Assembly: GCF_030433435.1 (NCBI RefSeq)
Contig: NZ_JANRHH010000024.1
Coordinates: 1-45,913 of the forward strand
Direction: 5' to 3'
DNA length: 45,913 nt
Origin: Polycladomyces subterraneus
GTDB taxonomy: Bacteria; Bacillota; Bacilli; Thermoactinomycetales; JIR-001
The notes under the pieces were generated by a model. The model was given only the letters and a program-made list of their open reading frames with translations. It had not been told where the DNA came from and did not search any database. The position numbers and the translations under genes are program-made. This document shows positions 1 to 8,626 of this stretch, in pieces; the stretch's first letter is position 1, and the number at the start of each line of letters is the position of its first letter.

Positions 1-1
1 C

Positions 2-82
2 AAACAGTGCGGATACACCATCCACGCTGATCTGAATGGGGCGATCAACATCGCCAAAGCCATTTCAGGGTTAGTAGCCTAG
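2..82 (+). CDS. tnpB: TnpB C-terminal end (IS200/IS605-type RNA-guided nuclease), cut by window start
   Basis: Only the last 26 codons are in the window, read in frame from base 2 to a TAG at 80-82. The peptide contains CGYTIHADLNGAINIAKA, which matches the C-terminal CGY-x-x-HAD-x-NGA-x-NI block of TnpB and IS1341-type accessory proteins, where the Asp is the last RuvC catalytic residue and the Cys closes the zinc ribbon. TnpB is an RNA-guided DNA nuclease carried by IS200/IS605 elements. Whether the rest of the gene is intact cannot be seen. The element is inserted in a phoD-like gene that resumes just downstream. Confidence 0.85.
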   Translation, partial: KQCGYTIHADLNGAINIAKAISGLVA

Positions 83-238
83 CACACTGGTAACAGGTGT
101 GCCGCCCATCCGGGTACGTGCTAACCGGGTGGGATGGGCTGATGACACAGCCCTAGCTTGAGGGTTGCCCGAAACAGAAATGGACTGAGGGCGTTAACCA
201 CTCAAGAATCCCACGGCTTTAGCCGTGTGGAGTGTCAA
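83..238 (+). mobile_element. Right end of IS200/IS605-type element, probable omega-RNA scaffold
   Basis: The stretch between the tnpB stop and the resumed phoD reading frame is GC-rich, contains repeated ACACTGGTAACAGGTGT- and CATCCGGGT/ACCGGGTGGGATG-like pairings, and finishes in a strong hairpin (CACGGC-tttA-GCCGTG at 212-227) followed by AGTGTCAA. A subterminal hairpin is the hallmark of IS605-type right ends recognised by TnpA. In characterised elements the region after tnpB doubles as the scaffold of the guide RNA, and the guide lies in the DNA just past the right end, here the phoD remnant from about base 239. The exact boundary is inferred. Confidence 0.65.
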
Positions 239-1645
239 CAAGATTACGACCATATCGTCAAAGTGGATGTTGATGGACGCCTTCAACCACAAACCACCTA
301 TTATTACCGGTTTATCACGCGCTCCGGTCATGTCAGCCGCACCGGCCGGTTCCAAACCCTCCCCGCCACGGGTGCCCTGTTCGTTCCGCCCGTTTCGGAT
401 ACGTTTCCTGCGCCGATTACACGAACGGCTACTACCATGCATACCGAACGCTGGCGGAGGAGGAACTGGATTTCGTCATCACATATACGAGTCGGTCGGC
501 GATCCCCAGTACCAAAGCCCGCTACCCGACCGGCAAATCCATCTGCCCAGCGGGAAATCAAAAGCATTCACCCTGGAAGATTACCGAAAACTATATCAAA
601 CCTACAGATCCGATCCCGACCTGCAACGCCTGCACGAACGACATGCCGTGATCGCCATCTGGGATGATCACGAATTTGCCAACGACACGTATTTCCCGGC
701 CGTTGCTCCCGACGACAGTCTGGAATCCGATCCACCGCGCCGGTTGACGGCCAACCGCGTATGGTTTGAGCACATGCCGGCACGTGTCACCTTTGACGAA
801 ACGCAATCATTTGACCGTTCCATCCGCATTTATCGTTCCTTTACCTGGGGAGACCTGGCCGAATTCGTGTTGACAGACCAGCGGCTGTATCGAAGCGCCC
901 ACCCGTGCGGAGAAAAGGTATTGGGCGAACGCTATCTTTCTACCGGTTGTCCCCGCATGAACGATCCGGACCAGACGATGTTGGGGAAGGATCAAAAATC
1001 TTGGTTCCTCGATCGGATGACATCCGCCACGGCATTGTGGAAAATCTGGGCCAATAAAGTTCAGTTCACCCCTTTAAAGCTGTTCGGACAGTATCTCAAT
1101 CTGGATGCGTGGGACGGATACGCGGGCGAACGCCGTCAGTTGACAAAGGCACTGAAAAAAGCGGGCATTCGCAATTGGATCGCCATAACGGGTGATTTGC
1201 ACACCTTTGAAGCCAACTTGATCCATGAAGATTACGGCAACACATCCGATGAACAGACGGTGGGTGTGGAACTGATGGTCGGGTCAGTCACCTCTTCCAA
1301 TTTGAATGAAATGGTGCAACAAACGATCCGGGGATCGATCTCCGGCTCCAATCCGCTGCCGCTTTCGGCTATCAAACAGATACTTGCCGACGTTTACGGC
1401 CCGGTGTCGTCCTTGTCCGAGGACATCATGGACAAAGCGATTCGCCAGTTGTCCGATAAAATCCCTGGATCAAACGGTTTGACAGCACCACACACGGTTA
1501 CGCCGTGATGGAATTGACGCGGGATAAAGCCACTTGGCGCGCCTATGCGGTAAGCTTGATCCAATCCCACGACGCACGTAAATCCCTGCTTTTTGATTGT
1601 GAGATTCCACGTGACCAGGCACGATTGGACTTTTTACACGGTTGA
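239..1645 (+). pseudogene. phoD: Decayed PhoD-family alkaline phosphatase
   Basis: PhoD-like sequence is spread over three reading frames. Frame from 242: DYDHIVKVDVDGRLQPQTTYYYRF, typical of the N-terminal PhoD domain. A second frame around 405-465 gives GYYHAYRTLAEEELDFVI. A third from about 466 to 1480 gives HIYES, then AIWDDHEFANDT (metal-ligand block) and ITGDLHTFEANL. The tail (HGYAVMELTRDKATWRAYAV) is in yet another frame and stops at 1643-1645. The segment between LDFVI and HIYES has lost the HLGDY metal-binding residues, so this is a deletion as well as frameshifts. The 5' part is separated by the TnpB element. PhoD enzymes are secreted Tat-dependent phosphodiesterases/phosphatases; this copy should be inactive. 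Confidence 0.85.
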
Positions 1646-1670
1646 CGGGATCCCATACGATTTGAGACGG

Positions 1671-1900
1671 CTAGAGCGTGTCTGGTGAAAGCCCCATTTG
1701 CTTCCCGGTTCGCTCACCTGCACCCTGTAGTCATGGCCGCTCCAACACGGAACGCAGGACACGGGCAAAGTACGCTTCGCTTAGAGGAAGTTGCCCGCGA
1801 TTTCATTTTTACGCTCTCTGGGTGTTCGCTCAGTCGGGCTTAGGTCTTGGCTCACAAGGGAAAGCATTACTCCCTCACAGATTTACCAAACAGGCCCTAG
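1671..1900 (+). repeat. MITE-like intergenic repeat, copy 1
   Basis: It begins CTAGAGCGTGTCTGGTGAA and ends TTTACCAAACAGGCCCTAG, an imperfect terminal inverted repeat of about 18 bases closed by CTAG on both sides. The interior shares the block GTACGCTTCGCTTAGAGGAAG followed by TTGCCCGCGATTTCAT with copies at 14465, 19572, 21479 and 36938. Same orientation as the copy at 36938. An open frame of 111 codons crosses it, but the frame is not kept in other copies, so I do not call a gene. Confidence 0.8.
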
Positions 1901-2035
1901 ACAAGTACGGTCTTCCCGCTCGCGATCTATGGTGTGCTGTTTTCACCCATTCCCTTGATTTTTTTCATCGTCAGGCGGATGATGACATTGAGTCCGCAGA
2001 CACTGACCCGTAACTACATAGAAAGGAGCAAGTCT

Positions 2036-3142
2036 ATGCAGGTGCGTTTGGAGAAACTTTCCTCTTGGCTCAAACAGGAATCGATCAATGCCGCGTTCCT
2101 CACCTCTACTGCCAATGTATTCTACCTGTCCGGATTTCTTTGTCATCCGCATGAACGGTTGTTGGGGCAGTTTGTCTTCCCCGATACCGAACCACTGTTG
2201 ATCTGTCCACAAATGGAAGTGAAACAGGCCAAAAATGCCGGTTGGTCTTATGAGATCTTGGGCTACAGCGATACCCAAAATCCGTGGGAAATGATCCGAG
2301 ATGCGCTCATCTCCCGAAAGATCCAACCAGACGGGGTGCGCACTCTGGCTGTGGAAAAGGATCATCTCTCCTACCGCCGTGCGGAGGCACTGATGTCCAT
2401 CCTGCCGGGTGTCCGGTTCGTTTCGGCGGAAGATCAGATGCATCAGCTGCGGATGATCAAAGATTCAAAGGAGATCGGCATCATGCGGGAAGCAGCCCGC
2501 TTGGCCGATTATGGTGTAGAAGTGGGAATCTCCGCTTTGAAAGAAGGCGTCACTGAGATGGAAGTGGTCGCCGTGATCGAGAAGGAGTTGAAATACAAGG
2601 GGATTCAGGGCATGGCTTTCTCCACAATGGTGCTGTTTGGAGAAAAGTCCGGCCTGCCGCACGGCACATCAGGCAACCGACAGCTGCAGGAGGGAGATTT
2701 GGTCTTGTTCGACCTAGGGGTCGTACTGGAAGGTTACTGTTCGGACATCACTCGCACCGTCGCATATCGCTTGGCCGGAGAACAGCAGCAGGAAATCTAT
2801 GAAACGGTGTTGCAAGCGCAGCTAAACGCGCTGGACGTATGCAAACCCGGAACTCCCATCGGAGAATTGGACAAGGCTGCACGGGACGTGATCGAAAAAG
2901 CGGGTTACGGCAACCATTTTCCCCATCGGCTCGGCCATGGTCTCGGCATCGAGGTACACGAGTTTCCTTCATTGATCAGTACTAATACGCAACTCCTGCA
3001 ACCGGGCATGGCCTTCACCGTGGAACCAGGCATTTACGTGGAAGGCGTCGGGGGTGTGCGGATCGAGGATGACGTGATCATTACCGAAGAGGGATGCGAG
3101 ATTCTGACCGGATTTTCCAAAGAATTGCTGATCATCCGTTAA
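2036..3142 (+). CDS. M24 family metallopeptidase (Xaa-Pro aminopeptidase-like)
   Basis: A 368-residue cytoplasmic peptidase of the pita-bread fold, predicted to remove N-terminal residues ahead of proline or to cleave Xaa-Pro dipeptides. The N-terminal half (about 1-130) is the creatinase/prolidase N domain; the C-terminal half holds all five expected metal ligands: D226 (LFDLG), D237 (SDITRT), H301 (GHGLGIEVHE), E330 (TVEPGIY) and E344 (VRIEDDV). The ATG at 2036 is chosen because GAAAGGAG at 2021-2028 precedes it at normal spacing; the frame is open 34 codons further upstream without a site. Length fits the YqhT/YkvY-type enzymes. Its stop overlaps the stop of the converging transposase. Confidence 0.9.
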   Translation: MQVRLEKLSSWLKQESINAAFLTSTANVFYLSGFLCHPHERLLGQFVFPDTEPLLICPQMEVKQAKNAGWSYEILGYSDTQNPWEMIRDALISRKIQPDGVRTLAVEKDHLSYRRAEALMSILPGVRFVSAEDQMHQLRMIKDSKEIGIMREAARLADYGVEVGISALKEGVTEMEVVAVIEKELKYKGIQGMAFSTMVLFGEKSGLPHGTSGNRQLQEGDLVLFDLGVVLEGYCSDITRTVAYRLAGEQQQEIYETVLQAQLNALDVCKPGTPIGELDKAARDVIEKAGYGNHFPHRLGHGLGIEVHEFPSLISTNTQLLQPGMAFTVEPGIYVEGVGGVRIEDDVIITEEGCEILTGFSKELLIIR

Positions 3143-4644
3143 ACGACCAAAAGCCCCCGCATTTTAGCGGGGGCTGAGCTTGATGACAAACCCCCGGCTT
3201 TTTTCGTGAAAAAAGGGCAGGGAGTGTATATTTCGGGAGAATAAACAGATAAAGGAAATTTAATATGCTGAAAAAACCATAATACAAAGCCTTTTCCTCT
3301 CTTTGAGAGGAGCAAAGCCATTTTTTTGATGTTTTGAGCCACGGCAATCAGGAGGCATTGCTCTCTGACTTTGGCAATTCCCCTGTAACGTGCGTAACGA
3401 AGGCCATGAAGTTCTTTGGCGTCAGCGAAGCTGCGCTCAATGGTCTGGCTCCGTCGTTTATACAGTTGTTTGCCTCTCTCACTTAAACGGTTTTGACGCG
3501 CCCACTCTTTCGCGCCTTCCCAAACGTGACGAGTGATCGTTTTGGTAAAGGTTTTGGAATGAGTGCATTTGGAGAGAAACGGACAGTTCTTGCACGCTTT
3601 CGGGTCGGATTTGTATTCTCGGAATCCGGAGCGGTTAGTGGTTTTGTAAGAGAGCTCATGTTTGGAGGGGCACAGGTATACATCTTTTTCTGGTATGTAC
3701 TTAAATTGCCATTTGAAGAGCAGACCTTTCTTTGGCCGAAAACTCCGGTGAGCAATCACGGCAAAAATCTCCCGTTCTTTCAGTCCTTGGCAAATGGGCA
3801 TCGTGAGATAACCGGCATCCAAAGCGACTTCCTCCACCTGAAATCCGAACCGAGAGATCTGCCGATCCAACCGTTCAAGATATGGGACGGAATCATGAAC
3901 GTTTCCAGGTGTTACATACACATCCGTGATGAAATTGTACTTTCCGTCAACGGTTCGATGGTCTAAGTAGAAGAACCCTTCGGGTTTTCCATCTCGAACC
4001 ATATAACCGCTGTCCGGATCCGTGGTGCTCACTCGGATTTCTCTTCTTCCTTCAAGCTGGATTCGTTTTTTTAACGGTTTTTTGCCGTGTTGAATTCGAT
4101 CTTCGTCTATGGCTTTTTCCAACTGTTCCACGTAATCTTTGGGGGTAACGGTGACTTTCTGCTTCTTGAACTTGCTTTTGCTGGCGTTCGCCTTTAAAAA
4201 CGTGGAATCCGTGAACAATTGCTTTCCTTCAATAAACCCGTGGTTCATTGCCTGAAGTACGATCTCGTCAAAGATTTCTTGGTAAATGGTGGACTGTTGA
4301 AATCGCCGACGGCGATTTTGACTGAACGTAGAGTGATGAGGGACAGGATCGGTCAAGGAAAGCCCAACAAACCAACGATATGCGATATTAACCCGAATTT
4401 CTTCGATCAGTCGTCTTTCCGAGCGAATTCCGTACAGGTAACCGATGAGCAGCATCTTGAACAGCATGGCTGGGTCAATACAGGGGCGTCCATTATCCTC
4501 GCAATACAATGGCCGGCATTTCTCCGCAATGAACGAAAAGTCGATGGTTTCGCTGATTTTCCGTAGCAGGTGATCTTGAGGGACGAGGTCTTCTATGTTG
4601 ACCGTCTCCGGTTGAAACTCTCTGGATGCATTCGTCCTGAACAT
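3139..4644 (-). CDS. IS1182-family DDE transposase
   Basis: A 501-residue transposase. The N-terminal region (FRTNASREFQPETVNIEDLVP ... SFIAEKCRPLY) is the DUF772-type domain of IS1182; the catalytic core shows TDSTFLKAN (first Asp), VALDAGYL (second Asp) and QTIERSFADAKELHGLRYAR (Glu). The start at 4644 is preceded by GGGAGG on the minus strand at good spacing; the six upstream codons are not needed. No frameshift is seen, so it may be active. The last residues are encoded by an inverted hairpin zone (3152-3175) and the stop codon lies inside the end of the M24 gene, suggesting the frame runs off the element into flanking DNA. Confidence 0.9.
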   Translation of the reverse strand: MFRTNASREFQPETVNIEDLVPQDHLLRKISETIDFSFIAEKCRPLYCEDNGRPCIDPAMLFKMLLIGYLYGIRSERRLIEEIRVNIAYRWFVGLSLTDPVPHHSTFSQNRRRRFQQSTIYQEIFDEIVLQAMNHGFIEGKQLFTDSTFLKANASKSKFKKQKVTVTPKDYVEQLEKAIDEDRIQHGKKPLKKRIQLEGRREIRVSTTDPDSGYMVRDGKPEGFFYLDHRTVDGKYNFITDVYVTPGNVHDSVPYLERLDRQISRFGFQVEEVALDAGYLTMPICQGLKEREIFAVIAHRSFRPKKGLLFKWQFKYIPEKDVYLCPSKHELSYKTTNRSGFREYKSDPKACKNCPFLSKCTHSKTFTKTITRHVWEGAKEWARQNRLSERGKQLYKRRSQTIERSFADAKELHGLRYARYRGIAKVREQCLLIAVAQNIKKMALLLSKRGKGFVLWFFQHIKFPLSVYSPEIYTPCPFFTKKAGGLSSSSAPAKMRGLLVV

Positions 4645-4700
4645 AGGAGAACCTCCCTTCATGATCTTTTTTCCATTTCAATTCGACAAAAACAGATAGG
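3145..4700 (-). mobile_element. IS1182-type insertion sequence, approximate extent
   Basis: It covers the transposase plus its short flanks. I could not identify terminal inverted repeats or a target duplication with confidence. The lower end is marked by the hairpin AGCCCCCGC-atttta-GCGGGGGCT and an adjacent GGGGGTTTGTCATCA motif (minus strand), both of which recur at 5940-6012. Confidence 0.5.
3151..3205. repeat. GC hairpin plus GGGTTTGTCATCA motif at IS1182 end
   Basis: AGCCCCCGC (3152-3160) pairs with GCGGGGGCT (3167-3175), then GAGCTTGATGACAAACCCCC. An inverted copy with the same order of parts lies at 5940-6012, and the hairpin alone recurs at 8627-8648. It may act as a transcription stop between the M24 gene and the transposase, though no T-run follows it on the plus strand. 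Confidence 0.6.
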
Positions 4701-4835
4701 ACAAGGTCGTTCCTATTTGCGATACATTCACTGAGCTTCTTAACAAGTTATATTAGCTTAAGTATATAGACAGTTGTAGTACTTTTTTGTTTTTATACTA
4801 TATAGGCGACATACACTTAAGAAGGTGATCTACAT

Positions 4836-5789
4836 ATGTCTATTACACTTCAAGAAGTAATGAAAGCTCGTTCGCGTATTAGTTCCTATATACGGCATAC
4901 TCCGCTGGAGTACACCGAAACGTTAAGCCAGCTTTACAATGCAGATATTTATTTTAAACTAGAGAACCTGCAGGTTACGGGAAGTTTCAAACCACGTGGA
5001 TCACTGAACAAACTCCTTACCTTAGATCAAACGCAACAAACACGAGGTGTTATCGCTCCCTCAGCTGGGAACCATGGAATCGGTTTGGCTTATGCCTCGT
5101 CCAAATTAGGCATACCGGCCTATGTTTATCTACCACAGGATACTGATAGAGGAAAAATAAAAACCTTGAACCAATACGGTGTTTCCCTTAAGTTTTTTGA
5201 TTCAATTGAATCGGCGAGACAAGCAGCTATGAAGGATGCCGAAGAAGAGGGATACATCTTCTTATCTGCTTATAATGATCGTTCAGTGATAGCGGCAAAT
5301 GGAACAATTGCATTAGAAATATTAGAGGACTTACCTGATGTAGATACAGTCATTGTCTGTGTAGGTGGCGGAGGACTTGCTTCAGGAATAGGAACGGTTC
5401 TCAAAGCTGTTAATCCTTCGATTGAAGTTTGGGGAGTGCAAACGACCAATAGTCCTACACTGGCTGTTTGGTTTGAGCAAGGAAAAGTTACACCCGTGGA
5501 TCTTAAACCCTCGATCGCGGAAGGATTAAGCGGTCCCATTGATCCGGATACGATCACATTCCCTATCATACAAAAATGTGTTGACCGTATATTAACTGTT
5601 ACAGACGCCGAAATTATCGATGCAATGAAAATCATGATAAACGAACATCGGTATATTGTTGAACCCTCAGGGGCAGCAGGTATAGCCGCCCTACATCGAT
5701 ATTCGGAAGAACTTAGCAAACGCAAAATAGCAGTCACTGTTACTGGGCGTAACATTTCTTGGAATAGACTACAAAACCTAATTAAGTAA
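4836..5789 (+). CDS. PLP-dependent threonine/serine dehydratase family protein
   Basis: A 317-residue fold-type II PLP enzyme, short like catabolic threonine deaminases and EutB-type dehydratases and without a C-terminal ACT domain. The Schiff-base lysine is K52 in SFKPRG, SAGNHGIG follows at 76-83, and the phosphate-binding glycine loop is GGGGLASG at 177-184. The usual C-terminal SGGN motif reads TGRN (303-306), so the substrate or activity may differ. GAAGGTGA sits 7-10 bases before the ATG. Two lines I counted (4981-5040 and 5281-5340) have 24 and 23 G+C of 60, against 36 of 60 in the M24 gene, suggesting acquisition. It lies between the IS1182 element and a solo copy of that element's end. 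Confidence 0.85.
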   Translation: MSITLQEVMKARSRISSYIRHTPLEYTETLSQLYNADIYFKLENLQVTGSFKPRGSLNKLLTLDQTQQTRGVIAPSAGNHGIGLAYASSKLGIPAYVYLPQDTDRGKIKTLNQYGVSLKFFDSIESARQAAMKDAEEEGYIFLSAYNDRSVIAANGTIALEILEDLPDVDTVIVCVGGGGLASGIGTVLKAVNPSIEVWGVQTTNSPTLAVWFEQGKVTPVDLKPSIAEGLSGPIDPDTITFPIIQKCVDRILTVTDAEIIDAMKIMINEHRYIVEPSGAAGIAALHRYSEELSKRKIAVTVTGRNISWNRLQNLIK

Positions 5790-5939
5790 CCTATCTAGGA
5801 GTAGAGAGAGGATGATCAAACTGTAAAAAAATATCAAAAACATTATGGGGATGAAACTTTTCCGCTTTTCCTCATGTATCCATCAAAACATAGGCGTCTT
5901 ATGCCAAAATCGGCGCCCAGCGTCTTTGTCTTCACAATC

Positions 5940-6012
5940 CCCCCGCTTTTTCTTTGGAAAGAAGAGCTGGGGGTTTGTCATCACTCTCAGCCCCCGCATT
6001 TTAGCGGGGGCT
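5940..6012 (+). repeat. Solo IS1182-end-like repeat (inverted relative to 3151-3205)
   Basis: It contains GGGGGTTTGTCATCACTCTC followed by AGCCCCCGC-atttta-GCGGGGGCT, the same parts as the lower end of the transposase element but in opposite orientation. The rest of 5790-6190 shows no gene I can support. Confidence 0.65.
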
Positions 6013-6190
6013 CTGTCTGTAGAAAAAGTTTCCGTCAGAAACAGCTCTACAGGCTTTAAGATGGCTTGTGGTGATAATCACTTCTCCATCATCTTTTTCG
6101 GGCAAATCAGAAACACGCGCTCCCGCTGTCTTCGGAAACGCGTGGTTTGGTGAGGGTGGGGAGGTTGTTGAACGTCCAGCCCACTACCAC

Positions 6191-7762
6191 TTACGGGTTG
6201 ACAGGCAGCTCCGCCTTGACGGACAAGCCTTCATATTTCTTCACCCAAAACGGCTGCAGGGTGATCTTTTGTGGCAGCTGTGAAATTTCATCGACGATAA
6301 ACGTCCCTGTCATCTCCTCGCCCGTTCCTCTCTTCTTCATGCCTACGCCTCCTAAAGGCCAGTATCTTTTCCCGTTTTCATCCATTACAGCCATAGTCAT
6401 TTGGTAGGAGGGAAAATAGTTCTCCTTCAAGTACCCCTTGACATAAAACGCGAACACTTTTTTCTGGGGAGCATTCTGGATATAAAACGACTTCGGCTTG
6501 ATCGCCGCGAATGTGACAGTCAGGCTGTTTCCTTGCCCATCTTCCACTTTGGCCGGCAGCTTGCGCGGGTCAAACGTCAGGGTGAGCGGTGCAGGCTCCA
6601 CTCGGGCGATCGCCGTCAGCTCAAAGGTGAGGCGCTTGTTGTGAGGGAACGGCTGGAACAAGTAGTTATCGAGCTTTTCATAAATATGCGCCCCATACTT
6701 ATCCATCATATGGAATCTTCCTTCAATCCCTGCTTCTTTCTCCACCAGCACCTTGCCGGTCTCATCCAAAATGCGGAACCCGTAGTCGACGTCCCCCAGG
6801 GCGAAACGGGCGAACTTCGGGCCGTAAGTTTGTTCGTACTGGTTCCTCAGCTGCGGGGAAATCTGCCGGTCCAGTTCCAGGAAAGTGCCGAGCGGCGTGT
6901 ACTTGATCTTCTTCAGCGTCACCCGGACACCCTGCGCTTCCAAGGTTTTTCCAATCACTACTTCACGGACAGTGCCTTTCAGCTTGCTGAGATCGATGGG
7001 TACGTTCAGCTTCCAAGAGCCCTTGACGCTTCCAACCTGTTTCGTGTCAAGCTTGAGGACGAGCCGGTCCTTGTGTTTCACCTTGTTCAGGTCGAACACT
7101 AGCACGGCCCAGGTGGCCTTGTCCACATCCTTACCCGGATATCCACCCGGACGAAATCCCCCCACCTGTGGCTGGCCGCTTCCGTCATCCAGCACTAGGT
7201 AAGGGTAACGAATCCAGTGATGATAGATTGGGAGCACCTTCCCCCGACTGTCTTCGATCTGGTAGAAGACCATCAGCTGGGTGGAGTCGGCCACAATCTG
7301 CTTCACATGAACGGTGAGCCCCTTGTCCGTCACCTTGATGTCTTCCTTGCGGTACAGCTTGTTCATATCCTGCTCCTGAACCTGGACAAACTGGCGGAAC
7401 AACGGGAGATACGACGCAAAGGTGGGCGAAACCAGGGCTCCGATGAAGACGGCTACGGCCAGCCCAGCCGCGACGGTGCCGAACCATTTCCACCTGCGGA
7501 ATCTTCCTGCCGACTTACGGTTCACTTTCACACTCTCCTTTTCGTCCAGTTCCGCGATCCGTTTCATCACTTCCCCGACAAACGACTCATCCAGTAGTTG
7601 CACCTGACTGGCTGCTTGCCGGAGTTCGGCCTGTTCAGCCTTCAGTTCTTCCAGACGTTTCTGGCAATTGCGGCAGTGCTGGATATGCTTTAGAACCTCA
7701 TCCTTATCCGAAGAACCCCTTTCGAGGAACTCCCACAACACCTCATCAGCAAAGCAATTCAT
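6191..7762 (-). CDS. DUF4179 anti-sigma factor, zinc-finger membrane protein
   Basis: A 523-residue protein. An N-terminal anti-sigma zinc-finger motif is visible as H26-x3-C30-x2-C33 (HIQHCRNC), followed by a helical segment, one membrane span at about 94-115 (WFGTVAAGLAVAVFIGALV) and a large extracytoplasmic DUF4179-type domain. Such proteins hold their partner ECF sigma factor at the membrane and release it on an envelope signal. Its start overlaps the end of the sigma-factor gene by 17 bases, so the pair is translationally coupled. The ligand sensed by the outer domain is unknown. Confidence 0.85.
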   Translation of the reverse strand: MNCFADEVLWEFLERGSSDKDEVLKHIQHCRNCQKRLEELKAEQAELRQAASQVQLLDESFVGEVMKRIAELDEKESVKVNRKSAGRFRRWKWFGTVAAGLAVAVFIGALVSPTFASYLPLFRQFVQVQEQDMNKLYRKEDIKVTDKGLTVHVKQIVADSTQLMVFYQIEDSRGKVLPIYHHWIRYPYLVLDDGSGQPQVGGFRPGGYPGKDVDKATWAVLVFDLNKVKHKDRLVLKLDTKQVGSVKGSWKLNVPIDLSKLKGTVREVVIGKTLEAQGVRVTLKKIKYTPLGTFLELDRQISPQLRNQYEQTYGPKFARFALGDVDYGFRILDETGKVLVEKEAGIEGRFHMMDKYGAHIYEKLDNYLFQPFPHNKRLTFELTAIARVEPAPLTLTFDPRKLPAKVEDGQGNSLTVTFAAIKPKSFYIQNAPQKKVFAFYVKGYLKENYFPSYQMTMAVMDENGKRYWPLGGVGMKKRGTGEEMTGTFIVDEISQLPQKITLQPFWVKKYEGLSVKAELPVNP

Positions 7763-8303
7763 CCCTGATCTCCCTCCTTTGATTCCGGTCCCTCATCTCC
7801 CGAAGCTTCTTTCTCGCCCGGTGAAGCCGGTTGGCCACATCGCGCGGGGAGATCTCCAGGATTTCTGCGATTTCCTGGTAACTGAAATCGTGCCGATACC
7901 GAAGCAAGAGCACTGCCTGGTAATGCGGAGGGAGCGCCCGAATCCATTCGGCCATCTCTTCTCGCTCCTCATTTTCCACTACGATCTGTTCCGGCGTTTT
8001 CTTTTCGGGTACGTCCGTTTCCAGTAACGTGGCCATGTTTCCTTTCTTTTGGCGCCATTCATCCACGCAGGCATTTCGGGCGATCTGAAACAGCCAGGTG
8101 ACAAAGCTGCGCGCCGGGTCGAACTGGTGTAGTTTCCGGTATGCCCGGATGAAGCATTCCTGCGCGAGGTCCCGGGCCTCCTCTTCGTGATGAACCATTC
8201 TGAGCAGCATGGCATACACAGCATTCATGTATTTCCGGACGAGGTGGCTGAACGCGTCCCGGTCTCCGTCCAGCACCCGCTCCACGATTTGTACGTCATC
8301 CAC
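7746..8303 (-). CDS. ECF-type RNA polymerase sigma factor
   Basis: About 185 residues. Region 2 (DAFSHLVRKYMNAVYAM ... EEARDLAQECFIRAYRKL) and region 4 (LPPHYQAVLLLRYRHDFSYQE, then EIAEILEISPRDVANRLHRARKKL) are complete. The GTG at 8303 is chosen because AAGGGGGG precedes it and the family normally begins near DVQIVERVL; the frame stays open for 26 more codons upstream, so an earlier start is possible. Cotranscribed with, and presumably inhibited by, the DUF4179 protein. The target promoters cannot be read from here. Confidence 0.88.
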   Translation of the reverse strand: MDDVQIVERVLDGDRDAFSHLVRKYMNAVYAMLLRMVHHEEEARDLAQECFIRAYRKLHQFDPARSFVTWLFQIARNACVDEWRQKKGNMATLLETDVPEKKTPEQIVVENEEREEMAEWIRALPPHYQAVLLLRYRHDFSYQEIAEILEISPRDVANRLHRARKKLREMRDRNQRREIRDELLC

Positions 8304-8506
8304 GTTCTGGGTCTGCCCCCCTTCAGATCCGGTTTCACTCCTATATACGGAATACAGGAGCAGAAATTTCACGGGACACATTTTTTTATCTCACAAAAAA
8401 CGACACAAGGCCGCCCGAGTATTGATCCGGTTGTATGGTAGAAGAACTAGTTGATAAATGTTATGAATAATTTGATAAATAAATCGATCAAGACCGATAA
8501 AAACTG

Positions 8507-8533
8507 GCCACCTGGCTTTGGAAGTCAGGTGGC
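8507..8533. other. Intergenic hairpin (GCCACCTG/CAGGTGGC)
   Basis: Perfect 8-base arms separated by 11 bases. It lies in the 376-base gap 8304-8679, which is AT-rich and holds no gene I can support. A weaker ACTCCC/GGGAGT pair follows at 8585-8611. Confidence 0.5.
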
Positions 8534-8626
8534 TCATAGCAAAAAAATCGCGATTTTGTCTCTCTAATGAGAAAAATCTATAGAACTCCCAGGTAAATGA
8601 AACAAGGGAGTTTATCTTCAAACTGA

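Noticed and set aside
1934-2035. Longer start for the M24 peptidase
   Set aside because: The strong site GAAAGGAG before 2036 and family length favour the shorter form.
4774-4799. Promoter TTGTAG ... TATACT for the dehydratase gene
   Set aside because: The spacer is only 14 bases, and other pairings give 21; no convincing pair.
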